Below are positions 23,576-31,755 of a DNA stretch of 64,000 nt, in pieces. Each line of letters starts with the position of its first letter. Positions within the stretch are counted from its first letter, which is position 1. A program made the position numbers and the translations under genes. Origin of the DNA: Myxococcota bacterium (lineage in GTDB: Bacteria; Myxococcota_A; UBA796); contig JAQXDW010000014.1 in assembly GCA_029251165.1 (NCBI GenBank), positions 51,271-115,270 on the forward strand. The letters run 5' to 3'. The notes below the pieces were generated by a model. The model had not been told where the DNA came from and searched no databases. It saw only the letters and a list, made by a program, of their open reading frames with translations.

Positions 23576-24235
23576 ATGGCCGACCGCGACAAGCTGCTCG
23601 ATCGGGTGCGCAAGCTGCTGGCGCTCGCGGAGTCCCCCAACATCCACGAGGCTGCCCTTGCTGCCGCCCGCGCGCAGGCGCTCATCGACGCCCATCGTCT
23701 CCAGGGGCTGCTCGATGCCGAGGAGGACGCGCCTGTTGTGGATGGTCGGAGCGCGCCGCTGGAGAGCGGTCGGCGGCTGCGGAAGTGGAAGGTGGTGCTG
23801 GCCAGCGCGCTGGCGGGGCTCAACGGCTGCCTCGCCTACACCGATCGGGTCGGCAAGCTGAAGCGCATCGTCCTGGTCGGCACGGAGGACGATCGAGCCG
23901 CGGTCGGCGTGCTGTGGGACTGGCTGGTTCGGCGCATTGAGTGGCTCTCGGCCACACACGGCGCGGATCAGGACCGACGCTGGCACGATGCCTTCCGGAT
24001 CGGAGCCGCTCAGACCATCGCAGGGCGCCTCCAGGCCAGCCAGGATGCGGGGACTGCGGCGCTGGAGTCTGCTGCACTGGTCGTGGTGACCGCAGGGCTT
24101 GCGCGACGGCAGGCAAGGACCGCTGACTTTGCGGAGAAGCACCTGAACCTGAAGCCTGGACGCGGCGTGCGGGTTGATCCAGCCGGCTATCGGGCGGGTC
24201 TGCAGGCTGGGACCGAGGTTCCGCTGCCGGAGTAG
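23576..24235 (+). CDS. DUF2786-domain protein
   Basis: The 219-residue protein opens with MADRDKLLDRVRKLLALAES, the diagnostic DUF2786 helical motif with the following EAALAAARAQALIDAH. A second domain contains a mixed region (KRIVLVGTEDDRAAVGVLWDWL and a later helical segment) of the type usually found after DUF2786. Function is unknown; members occur in phage and chromosomal contexts. An alternative GTG at 23570 overlaps the LRR stop and would add two residues. Probably co-translated with the LRR gene. Confidence 0.85.
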   Translation: MADRDKLLDRVRKLLALAESPNIHEAALAAARAQALIDAHRLQGLLDAEEDAPVVDGRSAPLESGRRLRKWKVVLASALAGLNGCLAYTDRVGKLKRIVLVGTEDDRAAVGVLWDWLVRRIEWLSATHGADQDRRWHDAFRIGAAQTIAGRLQASQDAGTAALESAALVVVTAGLARRQARTADFAEKHLNLKPGRGVRVDPAGYRAGLQAGTEVPLPE

Positions 24236-24361
24236 CGCTCCCGTCGTGAGGGCTCAGGGATGCCCTGCGGGCCGAAGGTGGCTCGGTGCTGCTGGCCGCC
24301 ACGGGGTGGTTTCTGTAGCGGTAAGCGTTGAGGATGGAGGATGGCCGGATAGAACAGGGGC

Positions 24362-25129
24362 ATGCTCACTCTGCTCTCTCCCGCGAAGTCTCTGGACTGG
24401 AGCCCGACTCCAGGTGTCGCTCCCACCACCCCCCGCCTGTCTTCGGACTTCGGTGTCCTGATGCGTCAGGCAAAGCGGCTGAAGCCGGCGGACCTGAAGA
24501 CGCTCATGAAGCTGTCCGATAAGCTCGCGCAGCTCAACCATGAGCGGTTTCAAGAGATGACCGTGGCTCCAGACCCCGCACGAGATCGCCCTGCTGCCCT
24601 GGCGTTTGCGGGAGATGTCTACCAGGGGCTCGATGCCCGCAGCCTCAGCCCCGAGGCGCTGAGCTGGGCCCAGGAGCGGGTCGCCATTCTCTCTGGACTC
24701 TACGGCGTGCTGCGTCCGCTGGATCTCATCCAGCCCTACCGTCTGGAGATGGGCACCCGGCTGAAGACCCGCCGGGGAGGCTCGCTGTATGACTTCTGGG
24801 GAGACCGGGTCAGCCTCACCCTCAACGCTCAGCTCAAGGCCCACGACGAGCCCACCGTGATCGATCTCGCCAGCGGGGAGTATGGCCGGGTGGTCACAAA
24901 GAAGCTCAACGCCCGTCGGATCGTCCCGGTGTTTCAGGAGGTCGAGGCGGACGGTCGGCATCGGATCATCAGCTTCTTCGCCAAGCGTGCGCGCGGCCAG
25001 ATGACCCGGTTCATCATCGATCAGCGCATCGATACGCCCGCTGGGATTAAGGACTTCACCGCCGGAGGCTATGTCTTCCAGCCGTCGCAGTCAGCGTCGG
25101 AGCGTTGGGTGTTCACCCGCCCCCGCTGA
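24362..25129 (+). CDS. yaaA: YaaA-family peroxide stress protein (DUF328)
   Basis: The 255-residue protein spans the full family, with LTLLSPAKSLDW at the start, LSGLYGVLRPLDLIQPYRLEMGTRL in the middle, IDLASGEYGRVV, and the end RISFFAKRARGQMTRF-like segment (here IISFFAKRARGQMTRFII). In E. coli YaaA lowers free iron and limits DNA and protein damage during hydrogen peroxide stress. It binds DNA. Here it is followed 15 bp downstream by a small basic protein gene. OxyR and a peroxiredoxin lie about 1.5 kb away, but no OxyR site was recognised upstream of yaaA itself. Confidence 0.95.
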   Translation: MLTLLSPAKSLDWSPTPGVAPTTPRLSSDFGVLMRQAKRLKPADLKTLMKLSDKLAQLNHERFQEMTVAPDPARDRPAALAFAGDVYQGLDARSLSPEALSWAQERVAILSGLYGVLRPLDLIQPYRLEMGTRLKTRRGGSLYDFWGDRVSLTLNAQLKAHDEPTVIDLASGEYGRVVTKKLNARRIVPVFQEVEADGRHRIISFFAKRARGQMTRFIIDQRIDTPAGIKDFTAGGYVFQPSQSASERWVFTRPR

Positions 25130-25144
25130 GCGTTACGGAGGGGC

Positions 25145-25570
25145 ATGGCTGTGCACTTCCAGAACCTCTCAGACCTCCAAGACCCCCGCCTCATGAAGGC
25201 TGCGCTCAACGCTGCGCTGAAGGTCAAGCGGCGTGCCCGCTTCGTGTTCAACCCCAGGTGCGCGGCGTTCGGGGGACCGCTCCTGGTGGTCGCCGGTCCG
25301 GGAATGCCGATCGCGGCGGAGGTGAAGAAGCTGGTCAAGCAGGGCGGGGGAGCGGTCAAGGGCAAGTACAGCATTGACCGGAAGGGCCGGCTGGTCTTCG
25401 AGGTCAACAAGCGCGTCAGCCCCGGAGCGATGTCAGAGGCCATCCGAGCCTTCTTCCTGGCGAGCAACAGCAACATCGCCCTGGACAACATCCGCATCCT
25501 CACGCCCGCCCAGCAGAAGCGCATCGCGCAGCGCCGCAAGGAACGCGCGGCCGCAAAGAAGAGCACATGA
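25145..25570 (+). CDS. Small basic hypothetical protein, 141 aa
   Basis: No family is recognised. The protein is basic, especially the C-terminal tail (QQKRIAQRRKERAAAKKS), with an alpha/beta body (RARFVFNPRCAAFGGPLLVVAGPG, KGKYSIDRKGRLVFEVNKRV). No signal peptide or membrane segment is present, so it may bind nucleic acid, which is inference from charge only. ATG 25145 has a GGAGGGG site. The stop overlaps the next start (atga), linking it to the hydrolase gene. Confidence 0.7.
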   Translation: MAVHFQNLSDLQDPRLMKAALNAALKVKRRARFVFNPRCAAFGGPLLVVAGPGMPIAAEVKKLVKQGGGAVKGKYSIDRKGRLVFEVNKRVSPGAMSEAIRAFFLASNSNIALDNIRILTPAQQKRIAQRRKERAAAKKST

Positions 25571-26610
25571 TCGCCTTCTTGCTTGCCTGCGCTGGAGACG
25601 ATGTGGCGTCAGCTCCGTCCCCCGATCCCACCACCGACGGGGCCTGGTCAGTCGGCCACCGCGCGGTGGTCCTCGAGGATGCGGAGCGTCCGCTGACCGT
25701 CGAGGTCTGGTACCCCACCGAGGCCGCTCCAGGACGCACGGATGTTCCCGAGGCCTTCCTCAGTGGGCAGCAGCAGGCGGACTACGCGGCCTGGCTCGCC
25801 GATGCCGATTCAGACTGCCCGACCGCGACGACGTCTGCGCTCGCCGATGCCGTGCAGGTCCCCGGCGGCTCCTGGCCGGCGGTGGTGTTCTCTCACTGCC
25901 ACACCTGCACCCGGTTCTCCAGCTTCACCATCGCCCAGCGACTCGCCAGCCACGGCATCGTGGTGGTCGCCCCCGATCACCGTGGCAACACCCTGTTTGA
26001 TGCCGAGCCCCTCGGGCTGTCTGCGGAGACCTTGGAGCTGCGCCGCTCCGACGGGGTCCGCTCGCTGGACGCCCTGCTCGACGGAACCCTCGGAATCGAG
26101 GACATCGATCCAGACGCCATCGGCGCGGCCGGGCACAGCTTCGGCAGCGTGACGGCCGGGGCAATAGCCCAGTCGGATGCTCGGATCTCGGCGGTGATGG
26201 GCATCGCTGCGCCCATGGAGAACCCGCTGCTGCCCGGGGTAGAGATCGCCGCGCTGAGCGTGCCGCTGATGTTTGTGGTCGCCGTGGAGGACAACAGCAT
26301 CACCGAGGCCGGCAATGTCCTGATCCGCAGCAACTTTGAGGCGGCGATCGCTGGAGCACACAAGGCAGAGGTTGCCGACGCCGGGCACTGGTCGTTCTCC
26401 GATCTGTGCGGCCTCATTCCAGACTTCAGCCCTGGATGTGGGCCCGGTGATCGGCAGACAGACGGCGAGCCGTTTGAGTACCTGCCGGCGGCTGAGGGGC
26501 GAGACGTTGCCGCGACCCTTGCCGCGGCGTTCTTTCTTCAGGAGCTGGAGGGAGCGGGGGCGCTGGTGGAGGCGGTGAGCCTTCCCGGGGTCAGCCTGGA
26601 GACCCGCTGA
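25567..26610 (+). CDS. Lipoprotein alpha/beta hydrolase (PAF-acetylhydrolase/dienelactone hydrolase-like)
   Basis: The 347-residue protein starts MIAFLLAC (ultrashort lipobox, Cys8). It is an alpha/beta-hydrolase: the oxyanion strand WPAVVFSHCHTCTR, the nucleophile elbow AAGHSFGSVTAG near residue 195, and a late DAGHWSF that probably supplies the catalytic His. The arrangement around LTVEVWYPTE resembles platelet-activating-factor acetylhydrolase-like esterases. It is predicted to hydrolyse an ester at the periplasmic face; the substrate is unknown. It is translationally coupled to the upstream gene. Confidence 0.85.
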   Translation: MIAFLLACAGDDVASAPSPDPTTDGAWSVGHRAVVLEDAERPLTVEVWYPTEAAPGRTDVPEAFLSGQQQADYAAWLADADSDCPTATTSALADAVQVPGGSWPAVVFSHCHTCTRFSSFTIAQRLASHGIVVVAPDHRGNTLFDAEPLGLSAETLELRRSDGVRSLDALLDGTLGIEDIDPDAIGAAGHSFGSVTAGAIAQSDARISAVMGIAAPMENPLLPGVEIAALSVPLMFVVAVEDNSITEAGNVLIRSNFEAAIAGAHKAEVADAGHWSFSDLCGLIPDFSPGCGPGDRQTDGEPFEYLPAAEGRDVAATLAAAFFLQELEGAGALVEAVSLPGVSLETR

Positions 26611-26636
26611 GCCCACACGGTGGCTCCTGTGGGCTC
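26609..26636. terminator. Stem-loop between hydrolase and oxyR 3' ends
   Basis: gagcccaca and tgtgggctc form a perfect 9-bp stem with a 10-nt loop, beginning within the hydrolase stop codon. It lies between two convergent genes, the usual place for a bidirectional terminator, but has no T-tract. Confidence 0.55.
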
Positions 26637-26641
26637 TCCGC

Positions 26642-27574
26642 TCACCCCACGGCGCTCAGGAGCGGGGGTGGTCCCGGCATCGGCGGCGGGGGGGGCAGGT
26701 CGTCGGCGCTGTCGATGATGAGGTCACCGATGCGTGAGATGGCGAGGGTTCGGGGTGCATTTGGCCGCCACCAGAGTCCGATCTGGCGGCTGGGGGCTGG
26801 TGTGGAGAAGGCCCGCAGGGCGACGCCGGGGCTCGGAGAGAGCGCAGAGGCCGGAACGAGGGTCGCGCCGAGACCAGACGCCACCATCAGCAGCAGGGTG
26901 GTCATGGAGGTGGCCTGGACCGCCGCCCCCTCGGTCAGTCGGCAGGCCTGCATGACGTGATCCCGCAGGCAGTGGCCCTGAGACAGCAGCAGCAGCCGAT
27001 GAGAGAGGACCTCGTCGAGGGTGACCGGACCGGGAGCATCGAGGGGGTGACCGATCGGGGCGGCGAGGGCGAACGGCTCCTGCAGCAGCGTCCGGCTGAC
27101 CAGTCCTGCGGAGGGGTAGGGCAGCGCGATCAGCGCGAGGTCCAGTCGGCCATCCAGCAGCCGCGCGCGGATGTCCTCGGTCATGCCCTCGAACAGCTCC
27201 AGCGTCAGATCAGGCAGAGAGGCGCGAAGTCGGGGCAGCAGGCGCGGCAGGAGAGAGGGCGCGATGGTCGGAATGACGCCCATCCGCAGTCGACCCCGAA
27301 GCGGATCTCCGAGCGCAGAGGCGGCCTCGGTCAGCGCCCGGCTCTCGGCGAGAACCCGGCGAGCATGGGCCAGCAACACCGCGCCTTCTGGGGTGACGAG
27401 GGTACCCGACCGGCGACGCTCGAAGCAGACCACGTCCAGCCCCGCCTCGACCTCTCGCACCTGTCGGCTCAGTGCTGGCTGGCTGACCCCACAGCGGCGT
27501 GCGGCAGCGCTGAACTGTCCGGTCTCCGCAATGGCGACGAGGTACTCAAGCTGTCGGAGGGTTGGGGTATACAT
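26642..27574 (-). CDS. oxyR: OxyR, LysR-type peroxide sensor
   Basis: The 310-residue LysR protein has an N-terminal HTH (TGQFSAAARRCGVSQPALSR) and the redox motif GHCLRDHVMQAC with Cys202 and Cys211, spaced exactly as Cys199 and Cys208 of E. coli OxyR. It should form a disulphide with H2O2 and activate peroxide defence. It is divergent from the peroxiredoxin-glutaredoxin gene, a classic OxyR target arrangement. The Pro-rich C-terminal tail is unusual. ATG 27574 was preferred over a TTG two codons upstream; no ribosome binding site is obvious. Confidence 0.95.
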   Translation of the reverse strand: MYTPTLRQLEYLVAIAETGQFSAAARRCGVSQPALSRQVREVEAGLDVVCFERRRSGTLVTPEGAVLLAHARRVLAESRALTEAASALGDPLRGRLRMGVIPTIAPSLLPRLLPRLRASLPDLTLELFEGMTEDIRARLLDGRLDLALIALPYPSAGLVSRTLLQEPFALAAPIGHPLDAPGPVTLDEVLSHRLLLLSQGHCLRDHVMQACRLTEGAAVQATSMTTLLLMVASGLGATLVPASALSPSPGVALRAFSTPAPSRQIGLWWRPNAPRTLAISRIGDLIIDSADDLPPPPPMPGPPPLLSAVG

Positions 27575-27586
27575 GCACAACGTATA

Positions 27587-27596
27587 ACCTTAAGGT
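27587..27596. promoter_or_regulatory. Candidate OxyR operator, palindrome accttaaggt
   Basis: accttaaggt is a perfect 10-bp palindrome within cgtataaccttaaggtatg, 13 bp upstream of the oxyR ATG in the AT-rich intergenic region. gtata/tatac elements repeat at roughly one helical turn on both sides (about 27567, 27582, 27594, 27612), as expected for a tetrameric OxyR footprint controlling both directions. Confidence 0.5.
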
Positions 27597-27702
27597 ATGT
27601 TTTTGTTAGTTAGTATGTCTTTGTGGTCTGTTTTTCAGCGGTCTATCAGTTCAGTGTCACCCGGAGCCATCGCGCTCCACTTCCTCAAGACACAGGGCCC
27701 TC

Positions 27703-28422
27703 ATGACTCCGATCCAGACCGGTCAGCACGTCCCCGACTTCACCCTCCGCACCCGCCGCGATGGCTCCTGGGTCGACCTGAGCACCGCGGACCTGTTCGC
27801 GGGGCGTCGCGTGGTGGTCTTTGGCCTTCCCGGTGCCTTCACTCCGACCTGTTCTTCTTCTCATGTCCCGCGCTACAACGAGCTGCAGCCCGCCTTCGCT
27901 GCCAATGGGATCGACGACATCCTCTGCGTGTCGGTCAACGACTGGTTTGTCATGGACGCCTGGCGACGCGATCAGGGTGCAGACCGGGTCACCTTCATCG
28001 CGGATGGAAACGGCACCCTCACGGACGCCCTCGGCCTGCTCGTCGACAAGTCGTCGCTCGGCTTCGGAAAGCGCTCCTGGCGCTACGCGATGGTCATCCG
28101 CGACGGCGTGGTCGAGCAGACCTTCATCGAGCCCCAGGTCGAGGGGGATCCCTACGAGGTCTCCGATGCCGACACGGTCTTGGGCTGGCTGGCCCCTGAG
28201 TCGAAGCCGCTGGACGTGGTGATGGTCACGGCGCCGGGGTGCTCGTACTGTGCGACCGGTCGCGCGCAGCTCACTGCGGCTGGCATCGGCTGGGCGGAGG
28301 TGATCGCCACTCCCCGCCGCCTCCGTGCGCTCTCCGGTCGCAGCAGCACGCCGCAGATCTTCATCGATGGTGTCCACATCGGCGGCTCTGATGACCTGGC
28401 GCACTGGCTCGCTGCGCGCTGA
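27703..28422 (+). CDS. Hybrid peroxiredoxin (Prx5)-glutaredoxin
   Basis: The 239-residue protein has an N-terminal Prx5 domain with PGAFTPTC (peroxidatic Cys50) and a C-terminal glutaredoxin domain with APGCSYC (C180, C183) and the GSH-binding TPQIFIDGVHIGGSDDL. This is the architecture of the Haemophilus/Chromatium Prx-Grx hybrid, which reduces peroxides with glutathione without a separate reductant. The Grx active site is CSYC rather than CPYC/CPFC. The gene is divergent from oxyR with palindromic elements between. An ATG ten codons after the AT-rich leader was chosen because the Prx domain begins there. Confidence 0.95.
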   Translation: MTPIQTGQHVPDFTLRTRRDGSWVDLSTADLFAGRRVVVFGLPGAFTPTCSSSHVPRYNELQPAFAANGIDDILCVSVNDWFVMDAWRRDQGADRVTFIADGNGTLTDALGLLVDKSSLGFGKRSWRYAMVIRDGVVEQTFIEPQVEGDPYEVSDADTVLGWLAPESKPLDVVMVTAPGCSYCATGRAQLTAAGIGWAEVIATPRRLRALSGRSSTPQIFIDGVHIGGSDDLAHWLAAR

Positions 28423-28466
28423 GGCTGTCTCTTCGGCACCCGGCGGCGTGCTGTCGGTCTTCGGGG

Positions 28467-29204
28467 CTACCCGTCAGTGCAGGGCATGTGCGCCAGGATC
28501 GCGCGGCACAGCGGGTTGTCGGAGGCGACCAGCACGGCCCGTGTGGCCTCCATGTCCACCGGCACCCGTCGCAGATCCACGGAGACCCCTCCGTCGCGCG
28601 CCGACACGATCGCGTACTCGGCGTGCCACATCAGGACCGGTGCTCCGTCCACAAACTCCGCGAACGGCATGCCGACGCTGCCGGGGTTTACGATGAGGGT
28701 GCCCCGGTGCTGCCGGAGCATCTGGATGTGAGTGTGTCCGCAGGCCATGACCGCTGCGCGGTGGTCGCCGAGCATCGCATCGAGCTGGTCGATTGGGGTG
28801 GTCGCCAGCAGGTCCTCCATGTTCGACCGTGGGGTTCCGTGGAACGCGAGCAGCTCAAGACCGTCTCCGAGGGGGACTCGGGCATGCGGAACGAACGATG
28901 TGAGGAATTCGCGCTGGGCATCGGTGGTCCGAGCCTGACACCACTCCACCGCCTTCACCACAATCTCCGCCTCGGTGTAGCGGTGGATCAGCGCCTGATC
29001 GAGCAGGAAGTCGTCGTGGTTGCCGCGGATGCTGATGCAGTCGAGTGCCTGCAGGCGGGCGAGGAGCGCAGCCGGCTGCGGACCGAGCGTGGCGACATCT
29101 CCCAGGCAGAGGATGGTGTCGACCCCTTCGCGCGCGGCATCGGCGAGCACCGCTTCCAGCGCCACCAGGTTTGCATGCAGATCCGAGATCAGGGCCACCC
29201 GCAT
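28467..29204 (-). CDS. Metallophosphoesterase (calcineurin-like, YfcE/MJ0936 type)
   Basis: The 245-residue protein carries all di-metal phosphoesterase motifs: ISDLHANLVALEAVL at the N-terminus, CLGDVATLGP, IRGNHDDF, AFHGTP and the late ACGHTHIQML with VNPGSVG. By family knowledge it hydrolyses phosphodiesters or phosphomonoesters; its physiological substrate is unknown. It is convergent with the peroxiredoxin gene. Upstream of its ATG lies a 320-bp gene-poor stretch. Confidence 0.9.
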   Translation of the reverse strand: MRVALISDLHANLVALEAVLADAAREGVDTILCLGDVATLGPQPAALLARLQALDCISIRGNHDDFLLDQALIHRYTEAEIVVKAVEWCQARTTDAQREFLTSFVPHARVPLGDGLELLAFHGTPRSNMEDLLATTPIDQLDAMLGDHRAAVMACGHTHIQMLRQHRGTLIVNPGSVGMPFAEFVDGAPVLMWHAEYAIVSARDGGVSVDLRRVPVDMEATRAVLVASDNPLCRAILAHMPCTDG

Positions 29205-29527
29205 TCACAGACTCCTCTGCGACCAGTCAACCAGATGGACTGTGTCGACGGCAACCGCTCAGCGGTCCTGCAGGGGGCAGCGGACGGGTGGTATGCGCCT
29301 GCTGGTGGCCTGGTGGAGGACACCCATGCAGCGGATGTGCGCCGTGGCGGCTGAGGCTCTGAGCCGCTTCGCCAGCGGCCTCCGCGCTGCCGCAGTCGTT
29401 CGCTTCTACACCTCACGTCTTGGGCATGCTGGGGCATCGTGCTGCTCTCTTCCTGTTCCGGCCGAGCAGCAATGACGTGACGCCCTGCGCAGTTTCCGCT
29501 TGCTCTCCGCCGCGGTAGAGTGTGTGC
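29205..29527. other. Intergenic stretch without a supported gene
   Basis: These 323 bases separate the divergent metallophosphoesterase and lipoprotein genes. Only short frames occur (the best is 39 codons from 29236), with no ribosome binding site or family resemblance. It presumably holds both promoters, but no clear -35/-10 pair or operator was recognised. Confidence 0.5.
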
Positions 29528-30853
29528 ATGCGCTGGCTATTTTCTCTGCTCGTACTCGGCTGCTCGGACTACAACCTCACTGGCGAGAAAGACGTCAGTG
29601 AGGGGGCGACCGATCCGGACATCCTCGCTGATCCCCTCTCTGTTAGCCTCACCGGTCACTGCGGCGAGGTGGCGTCCGATGTCACCCTCTCCAACGACGG
29701 CGACGGCACCCTCACCATCTCCGGGCTGGCTGTCATCGGCGACGGCTGGATCATGGCAGAGCCCAGCCTTCCGCTCACCGTCGAGCCTGGGGCTGCTGTG
29801 GTGTTGGATCTCATCGCCGGGGAGGGCAGCGCCGAGCTGGTCGTCACCTCAGACGATCCGGACACCCCTGAGCTCTCCATTCCCCTGGACGCCGACGCCG
29901 ACAACCCACCAGGCCTCACCATCTCCGGTCCGGGCAGCGGCGTGGTGGTCGAGGAAGAAGCAACGCTGATGCTGGAGGCTCTGGTCTGGGACGACGAGGA
30001 CGCCGCAGAGACGCTCATGGTGAGCTGGTCCTCTGACGTCGACGGTGCGGTCGGAGACGGTGCTGTGTTTACGGACGGTGCCTCTGCGCTGGAGTGGCTC
30101 GCAGCGCAGCGCAGCGCCGGCGGTCACACCCTGACCGCCTCGGTGACTGACTCCTGTGGGCAGACCGCCACCGCCACCGTTCCAATCTGCCAGCAGGCCT
30201 TCATCACCACCGCCTCGGTCGAGCTGGAGTCGTGGAACTACGAGGGGAACGCCCGCTGGGACAGCAGCAACGACTGGGTCGAGCTGACCGACACCACGAC
30301 CAACGCTGTCGGCTCTGCGTTTGATGTCACCACCGAGACCCGAGGGACCGAGGTCACCATCGAATTCCAATTCTGGAATGGTGGCGGCAGCGGGGCGGAT
30401 GGCTTCGCCTTGACGGCCCTCGACCTCGACCGGTCCACCGACTACATCGGCAGCGCTGGCGGCTGCCTGGGCTACGGGGCGGGCAGCGGCTGCGAGCCCG
30501 CGCGGGCCGCTTTGCCGGGCTGGACCATCGAGTTCGACACCTACCACAACGGCAAGTGGGATCCGACCACTGAAGATCACGTCGCCTTCATGTTCGACGG
30601 CGCGGTGGGGAACCTCGAGACCTGGGCGGCGCTGCCGGACATCGAGGACTCCCTGTGGCACACCGTGATCATCGCGGTCTCCGATCCGTCGGTCACCGTG
30701 AGCATCGACGGGGTCACCTACATCGACACCGAGCTGACCGGCTACTTTGACTTTCCGGCGCACGTCGGCTTCTCGGCAGCGACCGGCGGTCTGACCAACG
30801 ATCACCTCATCGACGCGCTGACCGTCACCGATGCCGCCTGCCCCAGCGACTGA
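29528..30853 (+). CDS. Lipoprotein with abnormal-spacing repeat region and legume-lectin-like C-terminal domain
   Basis: The 441-residue protein starts MRWLFSLLVLGCSDYNLTGE (lipobox Cys12). An N-terminal beta-sandwich of the choice-of-anchor/ASH type (SVSLTGHCGEVASDVTLSND) and an Ig-like segment are followed, from about residue 215, by a ~215-residue concanavalin/legume-lectin-like jellyroll. That domain includes EFQFWNGGGSGADGFAL, the GWTIEFDTYHNGKWDP strand and a DHVAFMFDG strand. Such domains often bind carbohydrate. It is predicted outer-surface or periplasmic and lipid-anchored. A GTG two codons upstream is an alternative start. It is the only short-signal lipoprotein here with a basic residue at position 2. 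Confidence 0.8.
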   Translation: MRWLFSLLVLGCSDYNLTGEKDVSEGATDPDILADPLSVSLTGHCGEVASDVTLSNDGDGTLTISGLAVIGDGWIMAEPSLPLTVEPGAAVVLDLIAGEGSAELVVTSDDPDTPELSIPLDADADNPPGLTISGPGSGVVVEEEATLMLEALVWDDEDAAETLMVSWSSDVDGAVGDGAVFTDGASALEWLAAQRSAGGHTLTASVTDSCGQTATATVPICQQAFITTASVELESWNYEGNARWDSSNDWVELTDTTTNAVGSAFDVTTETRGTEVTIEFQFWNGGGSGADGFALTALDLDRSTDYIGSAGGCLGYGAGSGCEPARAALPGWTIEFDTYHNGKWDPTTEDHVAFMFDGAVGNLETWAALPDIEDSLWHTVIIAVSDPSVTVSIDGVTYIDTELTGYFDFPAHVGFSAATGGLTNDHLIDALTVTDAACPSD

Positions 30854-30980
30854 GCCGTTGAGCATGCCCAGCGGGGGAGCATTCCACACGCTGCGCGCAG
30901 CGTGGCACGCCTCTGTGCCAGGCTTCTCCTCCACGATACGCGAGCACACAGCAGCGGATCAAGGCGGAATATTTTTAATA

Positions 30981-31005
30981 AAAACAATGGTTTGAGCATT
31001 GTTTT
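30981..31005. promoter_or_regulatory. AT-rich 9-7-9 inverted repeat upstream of the hydroxylase gene
   Basis: aaaacaatg and cattgtttt are perfect inverted copies separated by 7 nt in an otherwise GC-rich region, 31 bp before the ATG at 31037 and about 130 bp after the upstream stop. It follows a run of A/T (atttttaataaaaa). It could be an operator at the promoter, or a transcription terminator ending in T5; position close to the start codon favours the former. Confidence 0.45.
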
Positions 31006-31036
31006 TCGGTGAGCTTCCCAGCCCTGGGAGGTGCTC

Positions 31037-31618
31037 ATGCTGTGCGGTTTTGTCGAGCCTGAGCAGGAGCTGCTGTCGGACCATGATGTGTTCGTGGTCC
31101 GTGGGCTGCTGTCTGTCGAGGAGTGTACGGCGTTCATTGCAGAGGCCGAGGCGGAGGGCTTCGAGTGCGCGCCCCTGTCAACGGGGCAGGGCGCGGTGAT
31201 GGACGAGACGATCCGAAGCAGCGCTCGGGTCATGCGGGACCGGGAGGACTGGGCGGAGGCGCTGTGGGAGCGGGTCGCGCAGCTTGACCTGCCCTGGTTC
31301 GAGGGCCGGGAGCCGGTGGCGCTCAACGAGCGGTTTCGGTTCTATCGATACGGTCGCGGTCAGTTCTTTGCTCCCCACTACGACGGCTTCTTTCGCCGGC
31401 CGGGGCAGATGAGCTTCTACACGGTGATGGTCTACCTCAGCGACGGCTTCTCTGGTGGAGAGACGGCCTTTCCGATGCTCGACATCGCGGTGACGCCCGA
31501 GATCGGTATGGGGCTGCTGTTCTTCCACGACCTCCTCCACGAGGGCTGCCCGGTCGTGTCGGGGCAGAAGTACGTCCTCCGCAGCGACCTGATGTATGCC
31601 GACGGCTCGGCGCGCTGA
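31037..31618 (+). CDS. Prolyl 4-hydroxylase-like 2-oxoglutarate/Fe(II) oxygenase
   Basis: The 193-residue protein is a 2OG-Fe(II) dioxygenase of the P4Hc type. It has the iron-binding HYD (H114, D116) in FAPHYDGFF, the distal His in HDLLHEG (H168), and the 2OG-binding basic residue in SGQKYVLRSDLMY (K178). SFYTVMVYLSDGFSGGETAF is the central double-stranded helix of the fold. It should hydroxylate a prolyl or other residue of a protein or small molecule. ATG 31037 has GGGAGG at 5 nt; an upstream GTG at 31031 lies within that site and is unlikely. Confidence 0.9.
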   Translation: MLCGFVEPEQELLSDHDVFVVRGLLSVEECTAFIAEAEAEGFECAPLSTGQGAVMDETIRSSARVMRDREDWAEALWERVAQLDLPWFEGREPVALNERFRFYRYGRGQFFAPHYDGFFRRPGQMSFYTVMVYLSDGFSGGETAFPMLDIAVTPEIGMGLLFFHDLLHEGCPVVSGQKYVLRSDLMYADGSAR

Positions 31619-31755
31619 CTCGCGGGGGGCACCAGCGGCGGGATGAGCGATGCCAGTTTCTGCGGCTCAGAAGACGGTCTGTTGTGACTGAGCCCGCTAA
31701 AGGGAAGCGCTGGCGTGCGAAACTCTGAGCACACCGAACGGGCTGGCCTGGCAGC

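Noticed and set aside
29236..29354. 39-codon plus-strand ORF in the 29205-29527 gap
   Set aside because: No ribosome binding site, no homology and chance length for this GC content.
30960..31010. Intrinsic terminator of the lectin-like lipoprotein gene
   Set aside because: The stem is made of A/T pairs and lies over 100 bp past the stop but only 31 bp before the next start, so an operator role was favoured.
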